From positions 1 through 9,969 of the forward strand of contig DOIX01000357.1 of the NCBI GenBank assembly GCA_003511885.1: a stretch of 9,969 bases of DNA, in the 5' to 3' direction. Below are positions 1 through 5,987 of this stretch, piece by piece; positions within the stretch are counted from its first letter, which is position 1, and each line of letters begins with the position of its first letter. The notes under the pieces were generated by a model that was not told the DNA's origin, did not search any database, and saw nothing but the letters and a program-made list of their open reading frames with translations. This DNA is from Cyanobacteria bacterium UBA11153. GTDB lineage: Bacteria > Cyanobacteriota > Cyanobacteriia > Cyanobacteriales > Coleofasciculaceae. A program made the translations under genes and the position numbers.

Positions 1-13
1 GACTCAAGTCGCT

Positions 14-60
14 GCCGCCTTATCCCCATGGCTAAAGCCTGGGGCTTGCGGCTCGTTTTT
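14..60 (+). terminator. Strong hairpin plus T-run, terminator of a gene left of the window
   Basis: Three stacked helices can be read. GCCGC (14-18) pairs with GCGGC (48-52), CCCCA (24-28) with TGGGG (40-44), and GGCT (30-33) with AGCC (36-39) around an AA loop. The downstream side continues TCG then TTTTT (56-60), the usual plan of an intrinsic terminator for plus-strand transcription. There is no T-run on the other side, so it is unlikely to act for the minus strand. The gene it would end lies outside the window. It could instead be the 3' end of a structured RNA starting upstream, which cannot be told from here. Confidence 0.55.
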
Positions 61-70
61 CGGTCAAACG

Positions 71-91
71 ATATCGGCACAGTGCCGATAT
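71..91. repeat. Perfect 10-bp palindrome with a 1-nt centre
   Basis: ATATCGGCAC (71-80) and GTGCCGATAT (82-91) are exact reverse complements around a single A. It lies directly past the stop codon of the doubtful minus-strand ORF at 91-273. It has no T-run on either side, so an intrinsic terminator is not well supported. It could equally be a protein-binding site. Confidence 0.5.
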
Positions 92-273
92 TAAGCTCTT
101 GTGCAGTTATCGCAACCGTCAGGGCAGTTGGGACATTCTAAATTCCTCAAACCCTTGATTAGAGAGCTTTCTTCCCGATACAATCGTCCCGATTTATATC
201 GCAGTTGACAATTGACACTTACAGCCATGGCAACTAAACCGTTGATGAGGTAAGGGTACAAGGCTCTCTTCAA
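91..273 (-). CDS. Doubtful small Cys-rich hypothetical protein
   Basis: An open frame of 60 codons if it starts at TTG (273), or 45 codons from an internal ATG at 228. The C-terminus carries a Cys cluster, CPNCPDGCDNC (about residues 47-57), which would suggest metal binding. Two things argue against a real gene. DNA at 195-217 is a heptamer repeat of the kind found in non-coding gaps at 4269, 8622 and 9521. The Cys-cluster DNA (109-137) belongs to a repeat also found without a gene at 4401, 8532 and 9792. No good Shine-Dalgarno is seen before either start. I recognise no family, and the frame may be a by-product of stacked repeats. Confidence 0.22.
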   Translation of the reverse strand: MKRALYPYLINGLVAMAVSVNCQLRYKSGRLYREESSLIKGLRNLECPNCPDGCDNCTRA

Positions 274-300
274 TTGGTATCAATCATCTCAATGGAAAAC

Positions 301-342
301 AAACCAATAGTTTGGAGATAATTGTTTCTACCAGTTGGTTTT
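301..342 (-). terminator. Possible terminator of tRNA-Glu
   Basis: Reading the minus strand beyond the tRNA 3' end, AAACCAA with a bulge and TAG (342-329) can pair with CTATTGGTTT (310-301). The loop is long (18 nt), and a T-rich stretch GTTTT follows. Placement right after the tRNA fits, but the long loop and weak T-run keep this tentative. Confidence 0.3.
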
Positions 343-346
343 TTAG

Positions 347-419
347 TACCCCCAAGGGAATTCGAATCCCTGTTACCTCCGTGAAAGGGAGGTGTCCTAG
401 GCCTCTAGACGATGGGGGC
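347..419 (-). tRNA. tRNA-Glu, anticodon UUC
   Basis: A complete 73-nt cloverleaf reads on the minus strand. The acceptor stem is GCCCCCA paired with TGGGGGT (with a G1-U72 wobble), and the discriminator base is A. The anticodon stem CCTCC/GGAGG encloses loop CTTTCAC, giving anticodon TTC. The T arm is AGGGATTCGAATTCCCT, with the conserved TTCGA loop start. CCA is not encoded and must be added after transcription. In cyanobacteria glutamyl-tRNA serves both protein synthesis and 5-aminolevulinate formation for chlorophyll, bilins and heme; this is known biology, not something shown by the window. Confidence 0.97.
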
Positions 420-432
420 GTGTTTTTCACAC

Positions 433-468
433 CTTAGTAATCGTAACGCAGGTTTTTTCGGATGTCAA
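433..468 (-). promoter_or_regulatory. Sigma70-type promoter of tRNA-Glu
   Basis: On the minus strand a perfect -35 hexamer TTGACA (468-463) is followed, after exactly 17 nt, by TACGAT (445-440) as the -10 box. Transcription would start near 433, about 14 nt before the tRNA 5' end at 419, leaving a short leader for RNase P. Spacing and position together make this the best-supported promoter in the window. Confidence 0.75.
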
Positions 469-558
469 TAGATTTTGCATTTTATTTTTGAGATTTTGGG
501 ATCGGCTGGCTGAGTCAGGGATAGAGAGGAGGGTGGGGTTCTCCCGGAGATATGCCAT

Positions 559-577
559 TAAGCTGTCACGCTTTTAA
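559..577 (+). repeat. Solitary copy of the TAAGCTG-type repeat arm
   Basis: TAAGCTGTCACGCTTTTAA matches 16 of 19 positions with 9653-9671, which is one arm of an inverted repeat near the right end of the window. No partner arm was found close to this copy, so it looks like a solo or degraded element. Confidence 0.45.
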
Positions 578-892
578 GAAAAGTCTGTTTTGAGAGAGGG
601 GGAGCAGGGGGCAGTGGAGCTTCTTGAGAGAGTTTGATGACTTTGAATATACTGTTTAAATCCGTAGCAGTTTACTAGAGGGCTAGAAAGGGGTGATGCG
701 GCGGCTAAGTATCGCTGGGGACAAGCCTGGAGTCAAGACAGGAGGAATTTGCGATCGCATATAAATTGTCTAAAGTTGGGTATCCGCTCGGAAAAACTTC
801 CTCAAATCTACTCTGATTAGTACCATTTTTGCCCCGCCACTGAGTAATTTTGAGGATAATTAATTAAGATTTAGGAAACTGACTGAGAACTC

Positions 893-901
893 TGATAAAA
901 T
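893..901 (+). promoter_or_regulatory. Possible extended -10 promoter for the Mo-oxidoreductase
   Basis: TGATAAAAT reads as an extended -10 element (TG, one base, TAAAAT). No matching -35 is evident. A start near 908 would give a leader of about 60 nt before the GTG at 971. Support is weak. Confidence 0.28.
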
Positions 902-942
902 CCGGCGTAGCCATATCCGTTGAGAATCCTCGGTGTTGAGCG

Positions 943-971
943 CTAGAGGAGATGTCAAAACTTTAATCTAG
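943..971 (+). promoter_or_regulatory. Small inverted repeat around the AGGAG of the Mo-oxidoreductase
   Basis: CTAGA (943-947) can pair with TCTAG (967-971), whose last base is the G of the GTG start. AGGAG (947-951) overlaps the left arm. Folding would bring the distant Shine-Dalgarno nearer to the start or hide it. A five-base stem is weak, so this is only a suggestion. Confidence 0.2.
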
Positions 972-3235
972 TGGTAAACTTTAGCTCCCATCCTACCATG
1001 TTACCTAAACCTCAAAAAAACTGGACACCTGCACATTGGGCAAGTTGGAAACCATTTGGAATTGGCGAAGAATATCCGAATAATTACTGGGAAGTTTTGC
1101 GGGCGATTTGGGTAAATCGAGATAATCTTCCCTATTCCTGGGATGTTTTAAACCAAGGGGTATGCGATGGTTGTGCTTTGGGTACAACTGGGATGAAAGA
1201 TTGGACAAGTGAAGGTATTCATGTTTGTAATGTCCGTTTGCGTTTATTGCGGATGAATACTATGCCTGCATTTTCGCCTCATCTTCTCACATCTATTACT
1301 GAATTAAAACGGAAAAACAGTGCCGAATTACGGGAAATGGGGCGATTGCCTTCCCCGATGATGCGGAAGCGAGGGGAGAAAGGATTTCGGCGCATTAGTT
1401 GGGATGAGGCTATGGAGATAATTTGCGATCGCATTCCTATTTCCCAACCCGATAGATTGGGGGTTTACCTCACTAGTCGCGGTACGGTGAATGAAACTTA
1501 TTATGTCACGCAGAAAGCAGTTCGGGCTATCGGTACTAATAATATAGATAATGCGGCGCGGATTTGCCATTCTCCTAGTACGGCTGGATTAAAATCGGCT
1601 TTAGGTATTGCTGCTACTACTTGTTCTTATAAGGATTGGATTGGTACTGATTTGTTAGTCTTTATCGGTTCCAATGTTGCCAATAATCAGCCTGTCACAG
1701 TCAAATATCTTCATTGGGCAAAGAAGGCTGGCACAAAAATAGTTGTTATTAATACTTATCGAGAACCAGGGATGGAAAGGTATTGGGTTCCTTCTATTCC
1801 TGAAAGTGCCTTGTTTGGGACTAAGTTTGCTGAAGATTTCTTTTTAGTTAACTTGGGTGGCGATATGGCTTTTCTCAATGGTACTCTCAAACAAATGATA
1901 GAACACAATTGGATTGACCAATCCTTTATCGATAACTATACTGCCAATTTTTCAGAAGTTAAAGCCTCTCTCGATAACCAATCCTGGGAGGAATTAGAGC
2001 GTATTTCTGGTGCATCGCGAGAGGATATGTATGCCTTTGCCAAAATGGTAGGCGAAGCTCAAAAAGCTGTATTTGTTTGGAGTATGGGGATTACCCAACA
2101 TGAATGTGGTGAGGATAATGTCCGTTCGATTATTAACTTAGCACTTAGTAAAGGATTTGTCGGGAGAGAAGGCTGTGGTTTAATGCCAATTCGCGGACAC
2201 TCTGGCGTACAAGGTGGTGCGGAAATGGGCTGTTATGCCACAGTTTTTCCAGGTGGCAAACCAATTACAGAAGAAAATGCGGTTAAGTTAAGCCAACAAT
2301 GGGGTTTTAATGTACCAATTTCTCTTGGATTAACGGCTGCCGAAATGATTGATGCTGCTCATAATCGGCAATTAGATGTATTGTTTTCCGTCGGCGGTAA
2401 TTTTCTGGAAGTTTTGCCCCAACCAGACTATATAAAAGAAGCACTACAACGAGTACCTCTACGAGTTCATATTGATATTATATGTTCCAGTCAAATGTTA
2501 GTCGATCCTGCGGATACTGTCATCCTTCTTCCTGCTACTACTCGTTATGAAATACCCGGAGGCGTAACAGAAACTAGTACGGAAAGGCGTGTTATCTTTA
2601 GCCCAGAAATTACTGGACATCGAATTACAGAAGCACGCCCAGAATGGCAAGTATTTCTGGAAATAGCAAGGCGAGCCAAACCAGAGTTAGCCGATAAATT
2701 AAATTTTGATAGTACGGCAGCAATCCGCGAAGAAATTGCTAAAGTTATCCCCATGTATGCCGGGATTCAACATTTAAAAGAAACAGGAGATCAATTTCAA
2801 TATGGAGGTTCCCACCTTTGCTTTGGCTGGAATTTCCCCACACCAGATGGCAAAGCACATTTTTCTGTATTATCCCCCTCAGCCAAAGAAATACCAGAAG
2901 GTTATTTCCTCGTGACAACCCGCCGAGGTAAGCAGTTTAATAGTATGGTACAGGAAAAGAAAGATGCCATTACTGGTGCTAAACGAGATGCAGTATTAAT
3001 CAGTCAGGCTGATGCGACAAAATTAGAGTTAGAAGAAGGAGATAGAGTAGTATTAAAGAACGATTTCGGTGAATTAAAAGGGCGAGTTTATATTGCACCA
3101 GTCAAACCAGGTAATTTACAAATCCATTGGCCTGAAGGTAATGTGTTACTGGATAAAAATAAGAGGTCACCAGAAGTAGAAATTCCTGATTATAATGCTT
3201 TGGTGCGCTTGGAAAAAGAACAGAGATTATACTGA
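971..3235 (+). CDS. FdhF/YdeP-type molybdopterin oxidoreductase alpha subunit
   Basis: A 754-residue enzyme of the molybdopterin oxidoreductase superfamily. It is closest to the formate-dehydrogenase-like alpha family that includes E. coli YdeP (about 760 residues). Near the N-terminus Cys65-x2-Cys68 and a third Cys86 replace the usual four-Cys iron-sulfur motif. ARICHSPSTAGL places Cys199-His200 at the position of the Sec/Cys metal ligand of formate dehydrogenases. GSN-type and GGN pterin-binding segments lie near 233 and 475. A C-terminal dinucleotide-binding domain occupies about 645-745. There is no N-terminal ferredoxin domain, signal peptide or membrane segment, so it is probably cytoplasmic. 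The start is uncertain: GTG at 971 or in-frame ATG at 998, neither with a well-spaced Shine-Dalgarno (AGGAG at 947-951 is 19 nt from the GTG). No partner subunit, fdhD or moa/mob gene is visible, so the substrate is unknown; formate is possible but unproven for this family. Confidence 0.88.
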   Translation: MVNFSSHPTMLPKPQKNWTPAHWASWKPFGIGEEYPNNYWEVLRAIWVNRDNLPYSWDVLNQGVCDGCALGTTGMKDWTSEGIHVCNVRLRLLRMNTMPAFSPHLLTSITELKRKNSAELREMGRLPSPMMRKRGEKGFRRISWDEAMEIICDRIPISQPDRLGVYLTSRGTVNETYYVTQKAVRAIGTNNIDNAARICHSPSTAGLKSALGIAATTCSYKDWIGTDLLVFIGSNVANNQPVTVKYLHWAKKAGTKIVVINTYREPGMERYWVPSIPESALFGTKFAEDFFLVNLGGDMAFLNGTLKQMIEHNWIDQSFIDNYTANFSEVKASLDNQSWEELERISGASREDMYAFAKMVGEAQKAVFVWSMGITQHECGEDNVRSIINLALSKGFVGREGCGLMPIRGHSGVQGGAEMGCYATVFPGGKPITEENAVKLSQQWGFNVPISLGLTAAEMIDAAHNRQLDVLFSVGGNFLEVLPQPDYIKEALQRVPLRVHIDIICSSQMLVDPADTVILLPATTRYEIPGGVTETSTERRVIFSPEITGHRITEARPEWQVFLEIARRAKPELADKLNFDSTAAIREEIAKVIPMYAGIQHLKETGDQFQYGGSHLCFGWNFPTPDGKAHFSVLSPSAKEIPEGYFLVTTRRGKQFNSMVQEKKDAITGAKRDAVLISQADATKLELEEGDRVVLKNDFGELKGRVYIAPVKPGNLQIHWPEGNVLLDKNKRSPEVEIPDYNALVRLEKEQRLY

Positions 3236-3240
3236 TGATC

Positions 3241-3292
3241 GGATGACACAGATTTTGGCTTCGGGTTACTGGATAACACAGATTTTTGCTTC
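3241..3292 (+). repeat. Two imperfect direct repeats, 30-bp period
   Basis: GGATGACACAGATTTTGGCT (3241) recurs as GGATAACACAGATTTTTGCT (3271). Both continue TC, so the 22-bp units are 3241-3262 and 3271-3292. They begin 5 bp after the Mo-oxidoreductase stop. A small frame through this stretch (3195-3416) overlaps the end of that gene, and I do not consider it coding. The rest of the 3236-3538 gap is AT-rich and holds only the promoter candidate near 3464. Confidence 0.6.
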
Positions 3293-3454
3293 AAGAGGGA
3301 TGATTGGCTTAGTTACACATGACTTAGTAGGTATAAATACATATAGCAATTTGGGGTGTCAGTGGTTTTCAGTCTCTAGGACTGAGTTGATTTTGAAGAA
3401 AAATATCGAATTGTAAGGAAATGTTAAAATTTTTTAGCGATCCCTAACAAATCG

Positions 3455-3475
3455 AGCTAAGATTATAATCTAGCT
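3455..3475 (+). promoter_or_regulatory. Promoter candidate inside a palindrome, upstream of the zinc-ribbon gene
   Basis: A consensus -10 box TATAAT (3464-3469) sits within the perfect palindrome AGATTATAATCT (3460-3471), which is flanked by AGCT on both sides. Transcription from it would start near 3476 and leave a leader of about 63 nt before the ATG at 3539. No good -35 is present 17 nt upstream, which may mean an activator is needed. The same core, TTATAATCTA followed by AGCTTAATAA, recurs at the DUF29-like gene's promoter (7145-7180). Confidence 0.42.
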
Positions 3476-3538
3476 TAATAAGTCAGATTTATTTGTCTTA
3501 TTTCTTAATAAAACCAGCGATCGAAAACAAGGTGTCAA

Positions 3539-3718
3539 ATGCGCGTAACACAAAAAGTTCACTGCCCCAATTGCGGCAATCAAGCCGAAAGATATTATTT
3601 CCTCAATACTCAAATCATCCAAACTCAATGCTCAGTTTGCGATTATTTGATGATCAACTGTTCTAAAACTGGCAAAGTAGTGGAAGCATACGCACCTGGA
3701 ATTTACGCACGTCGTTAA
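3539..3718 (+). CDS. Small CxxC zinc-ribbon protein (59 residues), conserved cyanobacterial type
   Basis: The frame from ATG 3539 to TAA 3716-3718 encodes 59 residues. Two CxxC knuckles, CPNC (9-12) and CSVC (31-34), are spaced as in a four-Cys zinc ribbon. The tail ends EAYAPGIYARR. The start is supported by AAGG at 3529-3532, six bases before the ATG. I recall similar short cyanobacterial proteins that databases label as replication restart helicase PriA. That label can only reflect the zinc-knuckle similarity, because no helicase domain fits in 59 residues. Neighbours give no hint of function. A nucleic-acid-binding or metal-site role is plausible but inferred. It stands alone, with a candidate promoter about 70 bp upstream. 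Confidence 0.8.
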   Translation: MRVTQKVHCPNCGNQAERYYFLNTQIIQTQCSVCDYLMINCSKTGKVVEAYAPGIYARR

Positions 3719-3804
3719 TTACAGGATATTGTTACCAAAGGTAGCAGACTGAATCCAGTTTGATAAGATTGAAGCTTAATTTCTGCTGAAAAATTACCCA
3801 AATT

Positions 3805-3941
3805 ATATCAAGTCCGGTTCCATAAAAGGTTATATCTCTAGAGGCTGATAAAAGAACAAATTAGCCAATCGAGAATAGTCATAATTCCAAACCCCCTCCT
3901 TACCCCTCATTGCGTTATTACCAATCAACCGGACTTGATAT
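3805..3941. mobile_element. 137-bp MITE-like element with perfect 15-bp terminal inverted repeats
   Basis: ATATCAAGTCCGGTT (3805-3819) and AACCGGACTTGATAT (3927-3941) are exact reverse complements and bound 107 bp of sequence with no gene. Size and perfect ends fit a non-autonomous transposable element. No clear target duplication is visible, although the AT-rich ends could hide a TA dinucleotide duplication. A minus-strand frame crossing the right arm (3830-4042) is unlikely to be a real gene. Confidence 0.65.
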
Positions 3942-3994
3942 CTAAAAAATCTCACAAATGATAGTATAAGAGAGTTGCTTGCGATCCGGACTTT

Positions 3995-4297
3995 ATGCCA
4001 ACCAAGGATAAATTTCATGATGTTGTAGTAATTGCCTTGCAAAAGGACGGTTGGCAGATTACAGACGATCCGCTACGGATTAGGATTAGTCCAACAACAA
4101 ATTTATATATCGATCTCGGTGCTGAAAAAATTATTGCGGCTCAACGAGATCGCGAAAAAATTGCCGTAGAGATCAAAAGCTTTTTAGGAGTGTCTGCCAT
4201 TGCAGAATTCCATACGGCATTAGGGCAATTCATTAACTATCGCTATGCTTTGTTAGACTTCGATCCTGTGTCCACTGTCAACTGTCCACTGCTATAA
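3995..4297 (+). pseudogene. Truncated XisH-like protein (fdxN-element excision controlling factor family)
   Basis: The first 85 or so residues match what I recall of XisH: opening MPTKDKFHD, then DGWQITDDPL (18-27), YIDLGAEKIIAA (38-49), AVEIKSFLG (57-65) and FHTALGQFINYR (72-83). VEIKSF with the preceding Asp40 resembles a PD-(D/E)xK nuclease-like core, the fold class I recall for this family. Full-length relatives are near 138 residues. Here similarity stops at about residue 91 and the last residues, STVNCPLL, are encoded by a heptamer repeat array (4269-4297) that also supplies the stop codon. The xisI partner normally found next to xisH is absent. Originally named for heterocyst DNA rearrangement, XisH-like genes are widespread in cyanobacteria and their role is poorly understood. 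The product is probably non-functional. Confidence 0.78.
4269..4297 (+). repeat. Heptamer tandem repeat (TGTCMAC)x3 ending in TGCTATAA
   Basis: Units TGTCCAC (4269-4275), TGTCAAC (4276-4282) and TGTCCAC (4283-4289) are followed by TGCTATAA. It belongs to the same family as 8622-8680, 9521-9552 (reverse) and the degraded copy at 195-217 (reverse). It marks the point where xisH similarity is lost. Confidence 0.8.
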
Positions 4298-4339
4298 GTG
4301 GAACGCTCGATAGAGCAGTATTTGATGGGATCAAGCCAA

Positions 4340-4374
4340 GTTTCAATCCCCTTGCGGGGAAGAGTTAAGTGAAA
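4340..4374 (+). CRISPR. Single orphan CRISPR-like repeat
   Basis: A 35-nt unit starting GTTTCAATCCCCTTGCGGGG and ending in GTGAAA has the layout of cyanobacterial CRISPR repeats: a GTTTCAATCCC start, a central stem TCCCC/GGGGA around a TTGC loop, and a GAAA end. No second copy occurs one repeat-spacer length away on either side, and no cas gene is in the window. It is a lone unit, either a relic of an array or chance resemblance. Confidence 0.5.
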
Positions 4375-4400
4375 AAATAGATTTCTTTCCAGATGCTCTT

Positions 4401-4426
4401 TGACAGTCTATTCTGGCGGTTGCTAT
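4401..4426 (-). repeat. Copy of the TATAGCAACCGC dispersed repeat
   Basis: The minus strand reads TATAGCAACCGCCAGAATAG followed by ACTGTCA, close to 8532-8558 and 9792-9819. It lies in the gap between the orphan CRISPR-like repeat and the dihydrouridine synthase gene. Confidence 0.5.
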
Positions 4427-4479
4427 ACAAAGAAACTGTTTGCTGTTCCCCATTCTCCGTTCCCTCTTTTCAGCAAGCC

Positions 4480-5544
4480 CTAAGTATTGGTTGGCACTAA
4501 TTGACGATTTGTCTCGCAATTGGGGCGGGCTACCAATCCCGGATATGGCTCTGGGGCAAATTCTCGCTCCGGAAAAGTTAATAAATAGCGATCGCAAATT
4601 CCGAATAATTCATTTTCGGTTTGTGCCAATCGCATTTCTTTGATGAAGTTTCCGGTTGTGTCTATACTTAGACCGATGAAGTTAAGATACATTTTCATAT
4701 AGTTAACGCGGGCTTTTTCTGACGGTGTGGGGATTGTGGGATTGATACGCAATTTTTCAATGTAATCGCGCACTTGGGCTAAAGTTACTCTAGAAATGGG
4801 TTGCCCGCTGAAATATGCACGGATTTGTTGAAAAATCCAAGGATTGCGGATGGCAGCCCGCCCAATCATAACTCCTGCTGCTCCTGTTTTTTCTAAAACT
4901 GCTCCTGCTGTGATAGCAGAGGTGACATTACCGTTAGCTAAAACTGGGCAATTGAGTTTTTGTGTGGCATGGGCGATTAAATCGTAATTGACAGGGCTAT
5001 GATATTTTTCTTTAACGGTACGACCGTGTAAGCTAAGTAAATCAATATGATGGAGGTTAATTAGCTCCAGGATGCGATCGAAGTTGGCTGTATTTTCAAA
5101 GCCTATCCGCATTTTGACGGTGAATAGTCCATCGATTGAGTCTCTGAGATTACCTAAAATTTGGTTAACTTTTTCTGGATCTCGCAAAAGTCCTCCACCT
5201 ACGTTTTTGCGATAAATTTTGGGAGCTGGGCATCCCATATTTAGGTCGATTCCGGCTACTGGGTAATTGCTTAATTCTTTGGCAATCCTGACTAAATCGG
5301 GAATGCTTTCCCCAATTATCTGGGCAAAAATGGGACGATTGGTAGAGTTTTCGGTAATGGAGCGGAGGATATTTTTATCGAGGGTGGAGTTGGTATAGAC
5401 GCGAAAATATTCGGTAAAGAAGTAATCGGGACTGCCATACTGAGCGATAATGTTCATGAATCGCCAATCTGTGACATCCTGCATGGGGGCAAGGGCTGTT
5501 AATTTAAGTCCAGGATGAAGAGGTGGTGGAATTGTTTTTGGCAT
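4480..5544 (-). CDS. tRNA-dihydrouridine synthase
   Basis: A 354-residue member of the flavin-dependent Dus family, which reduces uridine to dihydrouridine in tRNA using FMN and NAD(P)H in the cytoplasm. The FMN-binding TIM barrel opens with LTALAPMQDVTDWRF (15-29). DLNMGCPAPK (100-109) carries the expected catalytic Cys105, followed by GGGLL. Lys144 in VKMRIG, LHGRT (172-176), VLANGNV (201-207) and GVMIGRAA (224-231) complete the phosphate- and flavin-binding set. The C-terminal helical domain covers about 250-330, and the last 20 residues (after FAPEPYPG) are poorly conserved-looking and may be an extension. ATG at 5544 gives a normal N-terminus. I do not assign it to DusA, B or C from sequence alone. 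The upstream gap is filled with repeats, so it is probably transcribed apart from rlmN. Confidence 0.93.
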   Translation of the reverse strand: MPKTIPPPLHPGLKLTALAPMQDVTDWRFMNIIAQYGSPDYFFTEYFRVYTNSTLDKNILRSITENSTNRPIFAQIIGESIPDLVRIAKELSNYPVAGIDLNMGCPAPKIYRKNVGGGLLRDPEKVNQILGNLRDSIDGLFTVKMRIGFENTANFDRILELINLHHIDLLSLHGRTVKEKYHSPVNYDLIAHATQKLNCPVLANGNVTSAITAGAVLEKTGAAGVMIGRAAIRNPWIFQQIRAYFSGQPISRVTLAQVRDYIEKLRINPTIPTPSEKARVNYMKMYLNFIGLSIDTTGNFIKEMRLAQTENELFGICDRYLLTFPEREFAPEPYPGLVARPNCETNRQLVPTNT

Positions 5545-5586
5545 TTATGATGTTGGTTATTGCTTGTTGGTTATTGGTTATTAACC

Positions 5587-5932
5587 CAAGTTGCTAGTTA
5601 TGAGTTTAGATATTGTCGATCCCCCTAAATCCCCCTTAATAAGGGGGACTTTGAATTCAGTTTCCCCCCTTAATAAGGGCGACTTTGAATTTAGTTCCCC
5701 TTAATAAGGGCGACTTTGAATTTAGTTCCCCTTATTAAGAAAGGGAGACATTGAATTCAGTTCCCCTGATTAAGCAAGGGCGACTTTGAATTCAGTTCCC
5801 CTGATTAAGCAAGGGCGACTTTGAATTCAGTTCCCCCCCTGATTAAGCAAGGGCGACTTTGAATTCAGTTCCCCCCCTTATTAAGGGGGGTTAGGGGGGA
5901 TCTAAACGTCAATATTTGTAACTAGCAACTTG
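5587..5932. mobile_element. 346-bp inverted-repeat element carrying an internal tandem array
   Basis: CAAGTTGCTAGTTA (5587-5600) is the exact reverse complement of 5919-5932. Just inside, GATCCCCCTAAATCCCCCTT (from 5618) mirrors AAGGGGGGTTAGGGGGGATC (5883-5902) apart from small differences. The element has no coding frame. On each side lie GGTTATT-type heptamers (5569-5582 and 5940-5953), so it may have inserted into, or been duplicated with, such a repeat. It fills most of the 443-bp gap between the dihydrouridine synthase and rlmN genes. Confidence 0.6.
5621..5900 (+). repeat. About eight tandem CCCCTTAATAAGGG-GACTTTGAATT units of 31-38 bp
   Basis: Unit boundaries are about 5621, 5664, 5697, 5728, 5763, 5798, 5833 and 5871. 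Each has a C-run, an AT-rich centre, a G-run and then GACTTTGAATTCAGTT or a one-base variant. The units at 5763 and 5798 are identical over 35 bp. The outer units keep a perfect CCCCTTAATAAGGGG-type palindrome, while the inner ones drift to CCCCTGATTAAGCAAGGG. The units are contiguous, so this is not a CRISPR array. Recent expansion by replication slippage or unequal recombination is the simplest reading. Confidence 0.85.
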
Positions 5933-5987
5933 CCTTATTAGTTATTGGTTATTGGGTTTTAATTTTTGGTTATTTCCCTGCTCCCTA

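Larger units (their letters stand above)
469..970. other. Gene-poor gap between tRNA-Glu promoter and the Mo-oxidoreductase
   Basis: About 500 bp without a convincing gene. It holds a G-rich purine tract (595-618), a copy of an inverted-repeat arm at 559-577, and one HIP1 site at 751-758. A 22-codon frame runs 696-764, starting at an ATG preceded by AAAGGGG. It ends in a HIP1 site, is too short to call and resembles nothing I know. The final 70 bp carry possible expression signals of the downstream gene. Confidence 0.6.

Noticed and set aside
696..764. 22-codon frame starting MRRLSIAG with an AAAGGGG upstream
   Set aside because: Very short, no family recognised, and it ends in a HIP1 site. 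Not enough to call a gene or leader peptide.
825..860. Cobalamin-riboswitch-like CCCCGCCACTGAG before the Mo-oxidoreductase
   Set aside because: Only the CCGCCACTG word fits. The downstream B12 box and the other conserved blocks are absent, and the gene is not a B12 gene.
3195..3416. 73-codon plus-strand frame overlapping the end of the Mo-oxidoreductase
   Set aside because: It begins inside the upstream gene in another frame, runs through direct repeats and matches nothing known.
3830..4042. 70-codon minus-strand frame
   Set aside because: It crosses the inverted end of the 137-bp element and overlaps the start of xisH on the opposite strand; best read as a shadow.
5621..5900. CRISPR array interpretation of the tandem array
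   Set aside because: Units are contiguous and near-identical with no unique spacers between them.
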